NCBI RefSeq assembly: GCF_029360665.1
Contig: NZ_JARDUB010000006.1
Span: forward strand, 248,001 to 312,000
Direction: 5' to 3'
DNA from: Eudoraea chungangensis
GTDB taxonomy: Bacteria; Bacteroidota; Bacteroidia; Flavobacteriales; Flavobacteriaceae
Length of the DNA: 64,000 nucleotides
Below are positions 26,947-35,968 of this stretch, piece by piece (the first letter of the stretch is position 1; each line of letters starts with the position of its first letter). The position numbers and the translations under genes are program-made. The notes beneath the pieces were generated by a model that did not search any database, was not told the DNA's origin, and was given only the letters and a program-made list of their open reading frames with translations.

Positions 26947-27456
26947 ATGAGCAAGAGAGCATTAAAAAAGTACTTAAAAGAACTAAAGAAAAGAGATCTT
27001 GAAGATCAGATTACCGATTTATACGATCGCTTCCCTGCGGTTAAGCAATATTTCGACTTTGTTTTTAATCCCAAAGAAGAAAAACTTGTCCAAGAGGCAA
27101 AAGTTAAAATTTCGAATGAGTATTTTCCTCTAAAAAGGAAAAGGGCCAGGGCCAGAAGATCGGTAGCTCAGAAGTTTATTAAGCTCTTTTTAAAGTTAGA
27201 AATGGATCCGTACTTAACTGCAGACGTAATGCTCTTTAACCAGGAAATAGCCCAAACGTTTTCGGAAAACAATAAAGTACCGGAGGCATTTTATAAGAGT
27301 ATGCTTAACTCGTTTAGAGAGTCCATACAATTTGTTAGCAAACATAAATTATTGTCAGAATTTCAAGAAAGAATCGTCACTATTTATAAAAAGAGTCAGA
27401 GCCAGAATTGGCCGTTGGAGGAAGAATTTTCAAAGGCCTTAGATATTATTGAATAA
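26947..27456 (+). CDS. DUF6155-like conserved protein
   Basis: 169 aa from the ATG at 26947 (MSKRALKKYLKELKKRDLEDQI); a GTG 9 bp upstream is a weaker start. Soluble, helical and basic, rich in Lys and Arg, with a conserved core FPAVKQYFDFVFNPKEEKLVQEAKVKISNEYFP and RARRSVAQKFIKLF. I believe this matches the family named DUF6155; no function is known. It is followed 11 bp later by a dehydrogenase gene, with which it may be co-transcribed. Confidence 0.75.
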   Translation: MSKRALKKYLKELKKRDLEDQITDLYDRFPAVKQYFDFVFNPKEEKLVQEAKVKISNEYFPLKRKRARARRSVAQKFIKLFLKLEMDPYLTADVMLFNQEIAQTFSENNKVPEAFYKSMLNSFRESIQFVSKHKLLSEFQERIVTIYKKSQSQNWPLEEEFSKALDIIE

Positions 27457-27467
27457 AACCAAAAAAT

Positions 27468-28397
27468 ATGGCAGTTGTAATTATTAGGCAAGATGAAAAG
27501 ATAAATGCATGGAAACAGGCTTTGCAAGAAAATGCTCCTGATATATCTTTTTTCAGTTTTTTAGAACCTCATGATAGAGAGAAAACAGAGGTTGCCTTTG
27601 TTTGGAAACATCCTGAGGGCGTATTAAAAAATTATCCCAACCTCAAGTATATAGCGTCTTTCGGCGCAGGAGTCGACTTTTTATTGGAGGATAAGAGTAT
27701 TCCAGACGACATACCAATTACACGAGTTGTCGATCCAATATTGGCAAGCGATATGTCTGAGTTTGTATTGGCCACTATTTTAGATAATTTAAAACACCTT
27801 AGGCATTATAAAGTAGACCAATTAAATTGCCAATGGAAACCCCAAGATTATAATAGAATAAGTGATGTACAGGTAGGAATAATGGGAATGGGTGCCTTGG
27901 GTACCGATTTGGCAAAGTTTCTCACTTTAATCGGTTTTAGAACTATTGGCTGGGCTACCACGAAAAAACCCCAGCTAGGAATTAACATGTACTACGGGGA
28001 TAAAGAACGTAATTCCTTCCTGAATCAAAGTAACATCTTAGTCTGTCTTCTCCCGCTAACGCCTTCTACCAAGGAGATTTTGAATAGAGATGTTTTTAAA
28101 CATCTTCCCGAAGGAGCCTATATTATTAATGTCGCTCGCGGAGGGCATTTAAATGACCAAGATCTGATTGATAGTATAGACGAAGGGCAGCTTTCCGGAG
28201 CCAGCTTGGATGTATTCCATGATGAGCCTTTGTTACCAGAACATCCCTTCTGGAAACACCCAAAAATTAACATTACCCCCCATATTGCCAGCGTTTCCGA
28301 CGTGGCGTCTGTTTTACCACAATTAATAGAGAATTATAGGCGATTTAAAAAAGATTTACCCCTTAATAATCTGGTTTTTAGACAAAAAGGATATTGA
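27468..28397 (+). CDS. D-isomer 2-hydroxyacid dehydrogenase, glyoxylate/hydroxypyruvate reductase A type
   Basis: 309 aa. NAD(P)-binding motif VGIMGMGALGTDLAKFL near residue 140; catalytic Arg in NVARGGHL, Glu in DVFHDEPL, and His in ITPHIASV near the C-terminus. The short N-terminal domain and the order of motifs match GhrA-like enzymes that reduce glyoxylate or hydroxypyruvate. The exact substrate is not visible. Cytoplasmic; second gene after the DUF6155-like gene. Confidence 0.9.
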   Translation: MAVVIIRQDEKINAWKQALQENAPDISFFSFLEPHDREKTEVAFVWKHPEGVLKNYPNLKYIASFGAGVDFLLEDKSIPDDIPITRVVDPILASDMSEFVLATILDNLKHLRHYKVDQLNCQWKPQDYNRISDVQVGIMGMGALGTDLAKFLTLIGFRTIGWATTKKPQLGINMYYGDKERNSFLNQSNILVCLLPLTPSTKEILNRDVFKHLPEGAYIINVARGGHLNDQDLIDSIDEGQLSGASLDVFHDEPLLPEHPFWKHPKINITPHIASVSDVASVLPQLIENYRRFKKDLPLNNLVFRQKGY

Positions 28398-28443
28398 ATT
28401 TTATATTTTCTAAATATCGTTTCATTTAAGCACTATTTTCTAT

Positions 28444-28451
28444 TAATTTTG
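28444..28451 (+). promoter_or_regulatory. -7 promoter box ahead of the helicase gene
   Basis: TAATTTTG exactly matches the Bacteroidota -7 consensus TAnnTTTG. No clear -33 TTTG was found 19-21 bp upstream. Transcription would start about 60 nt before the TTG start codon of the helicase. Confidence 0.4.
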
Positions 28452-28516
28452 TAAAATTGGGATTTTAGCAAATCTCTGTACTTAATATTCTACAAATATT
28501 CATATTTAGTTAGCTT

Positions 28517-30028
28517 TTGCGAACACAAACAGATCAAACAGAAAAACAACTTTACGACTACCAGTTACAGGATCTCAATACGATATTTTCGCATCTTGAG
28601 GAGGCATCTGATGAACTAAATATTCTTTACCAACTTCCCACAGGAGGAGGAAAAACCGTAGTTTTTTCTGAAATAGCCAAAAGATATATTAAGAAGAACC
28701 AGAAAAAAGTTGTTGTTCTAACCCATAGAATTGAATTGAGCGTACAGACTTCTCGTATGCTAGCAGGTTTCGGTGTAAAAAATAAAATAATTAACAGCGA
28801 AGTAAAGGATTTCAAAGATCAAGATCAATTCATGTGTTTTGTTGCGATGGTAGAAACATTGAATAATCGCTTACAAGAAGATTTAATTGAGTTACACAAC
28901 GTGGGCTTAGTGATTATTGATGAAGCACATTATAATTCTTTTCGGAAGCTCTTCAAGTATTTTGAAAAATCGAATATTCTGGGGGTTACTGCCACCCCAT
29001 TGAGTTCAAATATCAAGCTTCCTATGAAAGATAACTACAGTAAGCTTATTGTAGGAGAATCTATAGAATCTTTGATAAAGAAGAAATTTTTGGCCAAGGC
29101 TAATATGTACAGCTATGATGTAAGTCTCAGATCCTTAAAATTAGGTATTAATGGAGATTATACAGTTAAGTCGTCTGATGAATTGTATAGTAATCAGAAT
29201 ATGCTCGGTAAATTAATAAGTGCTTACGAAGAAATAGGGAAGGGGAGTAAAACTTTGATATTTAATAATGGCATTAATACCTCCCGATATGTTTATGAAA
29301 CTTTTAAAAAAAGGGGATATCCAATAAGGCATCTAGACAATAAAAATAGCGCTTCGGAAAGACGGGAAATTTTGGATTGGTTTTCCTCTACCAAGGATGC
29401 TATATTAACTTCCGTAAGTATTTTAACCACTGGTTTTGATGAGCCAGGTGTAGAAACCGTAATTCTAAATAGGGCTACCAGATCCCTAACTCTTTATTTT
29501 CAAATGATTGGAAGAGGATCTCGAATCCTTCCGGAAAAAGATAATTTTACAGTGGTGGATCTGGGTAATAATATCTCCAGGTTCGGAATGTGGGATGCTC
29601 CAATAGACTGGCAAGAAATCTTTTATTTTCCAGACTTTTATTTGGAGAATATAAAGAACGATGAGGAGATTGAAAGGGAGTTTGTTTATGAAATGCCGGC
29701 AGATCTAAAGGCCGAGTTTAAGAATTCTTCTAATATAACATTTGATATTAAAGCGGAATACAAGAAAGTATTTGCCCAAGGTTTACGATCTAAAACGGTA
29801 TTGGAAAGAAGCATTGAGCAACACGCCCAAATTTGTGTTGAGAATAGTGAAGATGTTTTTGATGCCAGAATACTCGCCAAAAAGCTGAAAGAAGAAATAG
29901 CTTATCGAGTAAGACAATACTCTTATTGCATTATGAATAATACCAAGAACTATAAAGAATGGTTAGAAGAAGATTATGAACGAAAACTAAGACTTAGCAT
30001 TTCTCAAAAGTTTGCTTCCCGTTTATAG
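28517..30028 (+). CDS. DEAD/DEAH-box superfamily 2 helicase
   Basis: 503 aa. Q-motif-like start YDYQLQDLNTIF, motif I QLPTGGGKTVVFSEIA, motif Ia LTHRIELSVQ, motif II VIIDEAHYNSF (DEAH), motif III GVTATPLSS, motif V DAILTSVSILTTGFDEPGVETV and motif VI YFQMIGRGSRILP. The layout is that of the Ssl2/RecQ-like SF2 proteins related to restriction-type helicases, but no nuclease or methylase genes are nearby. It starts with TTG at 28517; no ATG occurs before motif I. The substrate, DNA or RNA, is unknown. Transcribed alone. Confidence 0.88.
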   Translation: MRTQTDQTEKQLYDYQLQDLNTIFSHLEEASDELNILYQLPTGGGKTVVFSEIAKRYIKKNQKKVVVLTHRIELSVQTSRMLAGFGVKNKIINSEVKDFKDQDQFMCFVAMVETLNNRLQEDLIELHNVGLVIIDEAHYNSFRKLFKYFEKSNILGVTATPLSSNIKLPMKDNYSKLIVGESIESLIKKKFLAKANMYSYDVSLRSLKLGINGDYTVKSSDELYSNQNMLGKLISAYEEIGKGSKTLIFNNGINTSRYVYETFKKRGYPIRHLDNKNSASERREILDWFSSTKDAILTSVSILTTGFDEPGVETVILNRATRSLTLYFQMIGRGSRILPEKDNFTVVDLGNNISRFGMWDAPIDWQEIFYFPDFYLENIKNDEEIEREFVYEMPADLKAEFKNSSNITFDIKAEYKKVFAQGLRSKTVLERSIEQHAQICVENSEDVFDARILAKKLKEEIAYRVRQYSYCIMNNTKNYKEWLEEDYERKLRLSISQKFASRL

Positions 30029-30104
30029 TTTATTTGTATTCTATTACATTATTCATACCAGGCAAGATTTCTAGGCCTTTCTTTAGTCAGAAAATACGCA
30101 AATA

Positions 30105-31349
30105 ATGCAGCAGAGAGTTCTCTTTATTGGTCATAATTGGCCAGAGTTACATACCACAGCCGCCGGAAGACGAACCTTTGAGTTAATCGAATGGTTTCTA
30201 AGCAACAATGTGGAGCTCACTTTTGTTTCTGCCGCACAAAACCTCAAATATAGTTCTGCAGGTGTTTTGGCAGCCGTTCGATGGGTACCCATAGAATTAA
30301 ATAAAAGCTCTTTCGACTCCTTTTTGACTAGCCTTAATCCAAACATTGTAGTTTTTGACCGCTTTTTGACAGAAGAACAGTTTGGCGCCAGGGTCCTTGA
30401 GAATTGTCCTGAGGCGATGAGGATTTTAGATACCATGGATCTGCATTCCCTAAGACAGGCAAGGCAAGAAGGTCTTAAAGGAAAGGATCCATTTAATCCA
30501 TTAAAATGGTTAGCCTTAGATATAACGAAACGAGAGATTGCAAGTATTTATCGGTCAGACTTAACCTTAATTATTTCAAAGTACGAAATAGAACTCTTAA
30601 AAAAATATACCCCCCTAGATAAACAACTTCTATTGTATTTACCTTTTAAAAGCAATAATTATAATATAAATGAGCAAACACACTTAGTGCCTTTTGAAAA
30701 GAGAAAGGATTTTATGTTTGTTGGCAATGGAAGACATCAACCTAATATTGACGGACTTATTTGGCTTATTCAGGATATCTGGCCTACCATTAGAAAAGCC
30801 ATCCCTAGGGCTGAGCTACATATATACGGACCTTATATGCCGCAGAAAGTTGTAGATTTGTTCCGGAGGACAAATGGTGTTATTGGTATGGGTTGGGTAG
30901 AAAACCTTAGCAAAGCATTAAACCACCATCGCGTAAATTTAATCCCCTTAACCTATGGTGCAGGGTTAAAAGGAAAACTGCTCGATAGTCTAGAGAATAG
31001 TATTCCTTTGGTCTCCACTTCTATTGGTGTAGAGGGATTTGAAGGGGCAGCTTGCCTTAAGAATCAAATTGCGGATAATCCAAAAGATTTTGCCGAGCTT
31101 GCCATAGCTCATTACACCAAAAAGCAGCAATGGACAGAGGCAATTTCGAGTGGACAAAGCATGTTAGATAAGCTGCCATCCAATAGAAAATGGGAGAAAA
31201 AACTTTCTTCCAAAATATCAAAAATTCTTAACAACCTTGAACTCCATAGAAATAGTAATATTCTGGGCAGAATATTAATTTCACAACAATACTATAGCGG
31301 AAAGTATATGACCAAGTGGATTGAGCTTAAAAACAAACTTAAAACCTAG
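30105..31349 (+). CDS. Glycosyltransferase, GT4/GT1-like fold B
   Basis: 414 aa with a GT-B layout: N-terminal VLFIGHNWPELHTTAAGRRTFELIEWF, and C-terminal donor-binding domain with FMFVGNGRHQPNIDGLIWLI, ELHIYGPYMPQ, GMGWVENLSKALNHHRVNLIPLTYGAGLKGKLLDSLENSIPLVSTSIGVEG. The last motif is the E-x7-E-like donor region of retaining glycosyltransferases. It may modify surface polysaccharide or a secreted glycoprotein. It stands outside the polymer operon at 15881-25452. No membrane segments. Confidence 0.83.
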   Translation: MQQRVLFIGHNWPELHTTAAGRRTFELIEWFLSNNVELTFVSAAQNLKYSSAGVLAAVRWVPIELNKSSFDSFLTSLNPNIVVFDRFLTEEQFGARVLENCPEAMRILDTMDLHSLRQARQEGLKGKDPFNPLKWLALDITKREIASIYRSDLTLIISKYEIELLKKYTPLDKQLLLYLPFKSNNYNINEQTHLVPFEKRKDFMFVGNGRHQPNIDGLIWLIQDIWPTIRKAIPRAELHIYGPYMPQKVVDLFRRTNGVIGMGWVENLSKALNHHRVNLIPLTYGAGLKGKLLDSLENSIPLVSTSIGVEGFEGAACLKNQIADNPKDFAELAIAHYTKKQQWTEAISSGQSMLDKLPSNRKWEKKLSSKISKILNNLELHRNSNILGRILISQQYYSGKYMTKWIELKNKLKT

Positions 31350-31429
31350 AAGACTAAGATTCCTTGTATCCTAATGCCTTGGAATAATTGAGACACAAAC
31401 CTTATCTTAGATATTAAAATCTAATAATT

Positions 31430-32269
31430 ATGAGCAATAAATGGAATACAGTAAAAGACTTTGAGGACATTACCTATAAAAAATGTAATGGGGTTGCCAG
31501 AATTGCGTTTAACAGACCAGAAGTACGAAATGCCTTTCGTCCGAAGACAACTAATGAATTATACGAAGCATTCTACGATGCACAGGAGGATACTTCCATA
31601 GGAGTAGTGTTATTAACGGGAGAAGGGCCATCTTCAAAAGACGGGGTATACTCTTTTTGTAGTGGAGGAGATCAAAATGCCAGAGGACAAAAAGGATATG
31701 TTGGTGAAGATGGTATGCACAGGCTTAATATTTTGGAGGTGCAACGTCTTATTAGATTTATGCCTAAGGTAGTTATTGCTGTTGTTCCCGGCTGGGCAGT
31801 GGGCGGTGGACATAGTCTGCATGTGGTTTGTGATCTTACTCTAGCAAGCAAAGAATACGCTTTGTTTAAGCAGACCGATGCAGATGTTACTAGTTTTGAC
31901 GGGGGCTATGGTTCGGCCTATTTAGCAAAAATGGTGGGACAAAAGAAGGCAAGAGAGATTTTTTTCCTGGGCAGAAGTTATACCGCTCAGGCCGCTTATG
32001 AGATGGGCATGGTAAATGCAGTGGTTCCCCATGAAGAATTAGAAGACACGGCTTTTGAGTGGGCACAAGAAATACTCGCCAAATCTCCAATCTCTATTAA
32101 AATGTTGAAATTCGCAATGAATCTTACAGACGATGGGATGACAGGGCAACAAGTTTTTGCCGGCGAAGCAACAAGATTGGCTTATATGACGGATGAGGCA
32201 AAGGAGGGAAGAAACGCATTTCTGGAGAAGCGAAAGCCTAATTTTGGTGCTAACAAATGGATTCCTTAA
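31430..32269 (+). CDS. menB: 1,4-dihydroxy-2-naphthoyl-CoA synthase (MenB)
   Basis: 279 aa crotonase fold. MenB signatures: FNRPEVRNAFRPKT, SFCSGGDQNARG, AVVPGWAVGGGHSLHVVCDLTLAS, KQTDADVTSFDGGYGSAYLAKMVGQKKAREIFFLGR and the C-terminal KRKPNFGANKWIP tail. It closes the naphthoquinone ring in menaquinone synthesis. No other men genes are in the window. Its stop overlaps the stop of the convergent ATP-grasp gene by 4 bp. Confidence 0.97.
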   Translation: MSNKWNTVKDFEDITYKKCNGVARIAFNRPEVRNAFRPKTTNELYEAFYDAQEDTSIGVVLLTGEGPSSKDGVYSFCSGGDQNARGQKGYVGEDGMHRLNILEVQRLIRFMPKVVIAVVPGWAVGGGHSLHVVCDLTLASKEYALFKQTDADVTSFDGGYGSAYLAKMVGQKKAREIFFLGRSYTAQAAYEMGMVNAVVPHEELEDTAFEWAQEILAKSPISIKMLKFAMNLTDDGMTGQQVFAGEATRLAYMTDEAKEGRNAFLEKRKPNFGANKWIP

Positions 32270-33414
32270 GACTTTTTTTTCTCCATCTTAAGTTTGCTGA
32301 GAATAATATTACGACTTCGCCACAGAAAATGATAACCAATGGGTAAAGGGTCTTTAAGGGCAAATCTTAAGGATGTATTATTCCATAAGAATTTGAAATT
32401 AAAGGCTACTTTGGGATTCTTTTTCACTAAAAGATATAGTCCTTTAAGGTTTACATATTTTTCTAGCTTATAATCTTGCTTTGCTATAGAATTCCCTAAG
32501 CCCAATTGGAGATAGAGATATGGAAAATTTACGCCGGCTAAAGCAGAGGCATCTAGGCTTAACCAGAATCTAGGGTTTATTTCTAAGATTTTAAATTCTC
32601 CTGTTTTATCATTGTATATCATGTCGATATTGGCGACTCCATTCCAATTTAAGGAATGCATAAGCCTAGAAACTGTCTTATATATTTTGTCTTTCTTAAA
32701 AAAGTATAAACCTACCTGGGGGGAATAAGGCTTATCTATAAAAAGATAACCCTTTTGTATGGTATAAGCCAATACTTTACCTTCCATACATAGCACATTG
32801 CACCCAATAGGATCTCCTTCCATAAATTCTTGAATCATAATTGTATCCTCTTCCTTCTTCTCAATCAAATATCCTCTTAATTCTTCCAGACTACTAAACT
32901 TTATAATACCCTCACCACCTCCTGAATCTTTCATGGGCTTTAGTAGGCAGGGGAAATCTAAATCCAACGATTTTTGAGAGGATTTAAAAAGGCTGGTACG
33001 TGGGCCGGGAATACCGTATTGTTCTAAATGTTTGGCCAAAAACCATTTATTGGAAGCAGTCTTAAATGAATCCATTTGTGGTAAAGGAACAAGGGCTACC
33101 TTCTTAGGCAATACATCTTGTAACTTGGTAAAAACTGGAAAGCTTTCCATTTGCACTGGCAGAATTATGTCTATTTGATGCTTCTTAATTGCTTCTTGCA
33201 CACGTTCTACCCATTTCTCGCTATACGTTTTATCCCCGCAATAGGAATAGCTTTTGATATTTTTGGAAAATCTTGGTGCGTTAAATTTTTCAGTAGACAA
33301 AAGATGTATTCTTACATTTTGGAACAAGGAAAGACAATTTAAGACCAAGGGCATATACTTGCTATGGGCATCAGGTATTAATACTGAAATTTTAGAATTA
33401 TCTCTATACATCAA
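32266..33414 (-). CDS. ATP-grasp domain protein (carboxylate-amine ligase like)
   Basis: 382 aa. The N-terminal pre-ATP-grasp domain begins ISVLIPDAHSKYMPLVL. The ATP-grasp core has PCLLKPMKDSGGGEGIIKFSS (ATP loop), MIQEFMEGDPIGCNVLCMEG and DKTGEFKILEINPRFWLSLDASALAGVNFP (Mg-binding Glu and Asn). The C-terminus is basic. The organisation recalls CarB-like enzymes acting on amino acids or peptides, but the substrate is not readable. Expressed alone on the minus strand. Confidence 0.82.
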   Translation of the reverse strand: MMYRDNSKISVLIPDAHSKYMPLVLNCLSLFQNVRIHLLSTEKFNAPRFSKNIKSYSYCGDKTYSEKWVERVQEAIKKHQIDIILPVQMESFPVFTKLQDVLPKKVALVPLPQMDSFKTASNKWFLAKHLEQYGIPGPRTSLFKSSQKSLDLDFPCLLKPMKDSGGGEGIIKFSSLEELRGYLIEKKEEDTIMIQEFMEGDPIGCNVLCMEGKVLAYTIQKGYLFIDKPYSPQVGLYFFKKDKIYKTVSRLMHSLNWNGVANIDMIYNDKTGEFKILEINPRFWLSLDASALAGVNFPYLYLQLGLGNSIAKQDYKLEKYVNLKGLYLLVKKNPKVAFNFKFLWNNTSLRFALKDPLPIGYHFLWRSRNIILSKLKMEKKKS

Positions 33415-33513
33415 CCAAATTTACAATCGTAATGACTTCTTAAAAAATTCTAAATTGAGAAGAGGTCGTTAACAAATAACCACATTTCAACTTAGGAATA
33501 CTTGTTATAAACT

Positions 33514-33550
33514 AAAAAGAGCCCCGTCTTAAAAAGATCAGGACTCTTTT
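33514..33550 (-). terminator. Orphan terminator between divergent genes
   Basis: On the minus strand AAAAGAGTCCTGATC-TTTTT-AAGACGGGGCTCTTTTT forms an imperfect hairpin (AAAAGAG/CTCTTTT outer stem, GG/CC and AGA/TCT inner pairs) followed by T's. The flanking annotated genes diverge from this region, so neither should end here. It implies a short transcript coming from 33551-33816 on the minus strand, or premature termination of an antisense read. Confidence 0.55.
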
Positions 33551-33677
33551 ACGAGAACACTATATGAAAATGAAAAAATTAACTTGTTAAATATTTATAG
33601 TATAAACTTAGTTCAGTTTGGCAGTATTACATAATTAATGTTGTGAGTAAATAAAAATCTGTGGTGTACAGTTCGTT

Positions 33678-33743
33678 TTAAGTTATTGCTAATTTGTTTA
33701 ATTTTTGGGTTTCGTAATAATCGAATACTATTTGACTGACCAT
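33678..33743 (-). CDS. Candidate 21-aa micropeptide upstream of an orphan terminator
   Basis: ATG-to-TAA frame coding for MVSQIVFDYYETQKLNKLAIT, followed about 130 bp later by a good minus-strand terminator. The frame after its stop continues open in another phase for some 35 codons, which could also mean a decayed longer gene. No paralog is seen in the window. Weak call, recorded because the terminator needs a source. Confidence 0.25.
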   Translation of the reverse strand: MVSQIVFDYYETQKLNKLAIT

Positions 33744-33816
33744 AATCAACTTTAAGAATCTTATAGGTTCTTTAAAAAAATATCAAAATCTGTATCTTAG
33801 TTATCAAAATAGATAT

Positions 33817-34689
33817 ATGTCTAACCTGGGTCTGATTATTGAAGAAAGAAGTAGAGATATTGGTGATTTTTTGGTAGGAAGATTAATTCCCTTCAGAAAA
33901 AAAAGGATGATTGGTCCATTTATTTTTATAGACCATATGGGACCCACTACCTTAGGTCCAAAAAATTATATGGATGTAGATCAACATCCCCATATTGGCC
34001 TGGCAACTCTAACTTATATGCTTGAAGGTGATATAATGCACAGGGATAGCATTGGCACCGAACAGCGTATCACTCCCGGTTCTGTAAACTGGATGGTAGC
34101 AGGGAAGGGGGTGAGCCATTCGGAACGTACACCGGAAGATTTAAGAAATGGAAATATCTTTGTTGCACACGGGTATCAAATTTGGGTAGCACTCCCCAAA
34201 TCAAAAGAAGAGATTATTCCTGAATTCCATCATATTAAAGCCAGTCAACTGCCAGAATGGAAAGATGGTACAACACATTTTAAACTTATTGCAGGCAGTG
34301 GTTATGGTAGAATTTCTCCTGTGCCAGTATTTTCCCCATTGTTTATGATAGAAATAAAGACAACAGAAGAGTATAGCCTAAATACACAGGGAGAATTAAA
34401 GGGCGAGATTGGTATCTGTGTAGTGGACGGTAGTATAGTGGCATGCGGACAGCAAATAGAAAAAGGACACATTCTAGTATCCAAAGTCAGCGATATCTGT
34501 ACTATTCAAATAAATAACAATTCACATCTATTACTGTTTGGAGGGGAGCCATTGGAGGAAGCACGGCATATTTTTTGGAATTTTGTTTCGCATAGCAAAG
34601 AACGCATAGAAGTTGCAAAGCGAGAATGGCAGGATAAAACATTCCCTATGATGCCCGCAGACAATACCTACGTGCCTCTTCCTTCCTGA
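33817..34689 (+). CDS. Pirin family protein
   Basis: 290 aa bicupin. Metal ligands of the N-terminal cupin: His57 and His59 in DQHPHIGLAT, and His/Glu in GKGVSHSERTPE. Other pirin motifs are GPFIFIDHMGPTTLGP, PGSVNWMVAGKGVSHSE and LLFGGEPLEEARHIFWNFVSHSKERIEVAKREW. Pirins are iron-binding; some oxidise quercetin, others bind transcription regulators. No flavonoid genes are near, so the function stays open. Preceded by about 400 bp without a firm gene. Confidence 0.92.
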   Translation: MSNLGLIIEERSRDIGDFLVGRLIPFRKKRMIGPFIFIDHMGPTTLGPKNYMDVDQHPHIGLATLTYMLEGDIMHRDSIGTEQRITPGSVNWMVAGKGVSHSERTPEDLRNGNIFVAHGYQIWVALPKSKEEIIPEFHHIKASQLPEWKDGTTHFKLIAGSGYGRISPVPVFSPLFMIEIKTTEEYSLNTQGELKGEIGICVVDGSIVACGQQIEKGHILVSKVSDICTIQINNNSHLLLFGGEPLEEARHIFWNFVSHSKERIEVAKREWQDKTFPMMPADNTYVPLPS

Positions 34690-34855
34690 TATTGATTTTG
34701 TAAAACAATAACAGATGTAGTAACTTCCAAGCCTACTAAACTATTTTATAGAGTTCTAAAAACAGCTTTATAGGTACCAAGGCGTTTTTTAATCTTGTGT
34801 AAAATATGCATAGTGCCTCTAGAACCATTAATGGATATTTATCTTTACCTAAATT

Positions 34856-35278
34856 ATGAAGGCCTTTAGATTTTTATTTTTCCTTTCTTTTGTTCTATTA
34901 ATGAGCTCGTGTAAGAATGGTTCGGAAAACAATAAAGAAGAATGGAAAGCTATAGAAGTAACTGCGACCGCCTATAATTCGGTCAAAAGCCAGACTTCTA
35001 ACACCCCAGAAATTGGGGCTTGGGGAGACTCACTCTTACCAGAAATGAAATGTATTGCAGTATCCCGAGACCTATTAAATATGGGTATAAAGCATAATTC
35101 TAGGGTTAAAATTTCTGGCCTTCAAGGTATATATCTTGTAAAAGATAAAATGAACAAAAAATGGAAGAAAAAGATTGATATTTTTATGGGAACTAATATT
35201 CAGAAAGCAAAAGAATGGGGTTCTCAAAAAGTAATACTACAGTATGAATTTAGTAAATCAAAGAATATTATCCCCTAA
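34856..35278 (+). CDS. Lipoprotein with 3D (three-aspartate) double-psi barrel domain
   Basis: 140 aa. Lipobox LLMSSC with Cys near residue 19. The 3D domain follows: VTATAYNSVKSQT, CIAVSRDLL, VKISGLQGIYLVKDKMNKKWKKKIDIFMG with the conserved aspartates in VKDKMN and IDIFMG. 3D domains occur in MltA-type lytic transglycosylases and resuscitation-type factors that act on peptidoglycan. On its own the domain may bind or cleave glycan. First of three cell-wall genes; 26 bp before the amidase gene. TATCTTTA at 34840-34847 may be its -7 box. Confidence 0.87.
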   Translation: MKAFRFLFFLSFVLLMSSCKNGSENNKEEWKAIEVTATAYNSVKSQTSNTPEIGAWGDSLLPEMKCIAVSRDLLNMGIKHNSRVKISGLQGIYLVKDKMNKKWKKKIDIFMGTNIQKAKEWGSQKVILQYEFSKSKNIIP

Positions 35279-35304
35279 TCGAAACAAGTAGCAGAACGTA
35301 TAGT

Positions 35305-35964
35305 ATGAAAAAACTAACCATTCTATTCCTTTTCACTCTTTATTTAACAAGTTGTTCCAGCAACAAAAAGATTATTGAAAAGCCCATTATTTTTGATGCG
35401 CAAAGAACGAACTTAACAAAAGAATACCTGTTAGATAGATATGGAATTCAACAAGACAATGTTGAGATTACCCCAAAAATGATTGTCTTGCATTGGACCG
35501 TGATCCCCAGTATGCAAAGAACTTTTGATGTATTTAACCCTCCTACATTACCCGATTGGCGACCAGACATAAATTCTGTTAGTGGCTTAAATGTGTCTTC
35601 ACAGTTTTTAGTGGATAGAGACGGCACCATATACCAGCTACTACCAGAAACTACCATGGCAAGGCATGTTATTGGTTTAAACCATTGCGCTATTGGCATA
35701 GAAAATGTAGGCGGCACGGACGACTTACCTCTTACCGATGCCCAATTAAAATCCAATATTTGGTTAGTGAAATATTTATCAAAAAAATATGCGATTGATT
35801 ATCTTATTGGACACTATGAATATACATTATTTGAGAAACATCCTCTTTGGTTGGAAAAGGATGATTCCTATAGAACAAAAAAAGATGATCCAGGAAAAGA
35901 ATTTATGCTAAAAGTGCGAAATGCCACCAAAAAACTTAATTTTAAGCCCTTACCAACGAATTAA
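35305..35964 (+). CDS. Lipoprotein N-acetylmuramoyl-L-alanine amidase (Amidase_2)
   Basis: 219 aa with lipobox YLTSC near residue 17. Zinc-amidase pattern: first His in MIVLHWT, second His region in ARHVIGLNHCAIGIENVGG, and the third ligand around HPLWLEKDDSYRTKKDDPGKEF; also LIGHYEY. It should cut the amide between N-acetylmuramic acid and L-alanine in peptidoglycan or its turnover fragments, at the outer membrane or in the periplasm. Ends 4 bp before the M14 carboxypeptidase start. Confidence 0.9.
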   Translation: MKKLTILFLFTLYLTSCSSNKKIIEKPIIFDAQRTNLTKEYLLDRYGIQQDNVEITPKMIVLHWTVIPSMQRTFDVFNPPTLPDWRPDINSVSGLNVSSQFLVDRDGTIYQLLPETTMARHVIGLNHCAIGIENVGGTDDLPLTDAQLKSNIWLVKYLSKKYAIDYLIGHYEYTLFEKHPLWLEKDDSYRTKKDDPGKEFMLKVRNATKKLNFKPLPTN

Positions 35965-35968
35965 ACAA

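Noticed and set aside
26777-26962. 61-codon minus-strand ORF upstream of rpoD
   Set aside because: It overlaps the start of the DUF6155-like gene and the rpoD promoter area, and has no recognisable domain; probably non-coding.
28517-30028. Helicase as part of a restriction or phage-defence system
   Set aside because: No methylase, nuclease, specificity subunit or other defence gene lies on either side; neighbours are metabolic genes.
31389-31412. Possible promoter TTG...TATCTTAG upstream of menB
   Set aside because: Spacing between the boxes is only 13 bp, too short for the Bacteroidota pattern, and the -7 box has a mismatch.
33564-33590. Eight-codon plus-strand ORF MKMKKLTC resembling the start of a lipoprotein signal
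   Set aside because: Stop codon follows at once and no lipoprotein sequence can be read in other frames downstream.
35921-35968. Longer N-terminus for the M14 carboxypeptidase starting at 35921
   Set aside because: It would overlap the amidase gene by 44 bp and put 16 extra residues before a good signal peptide.
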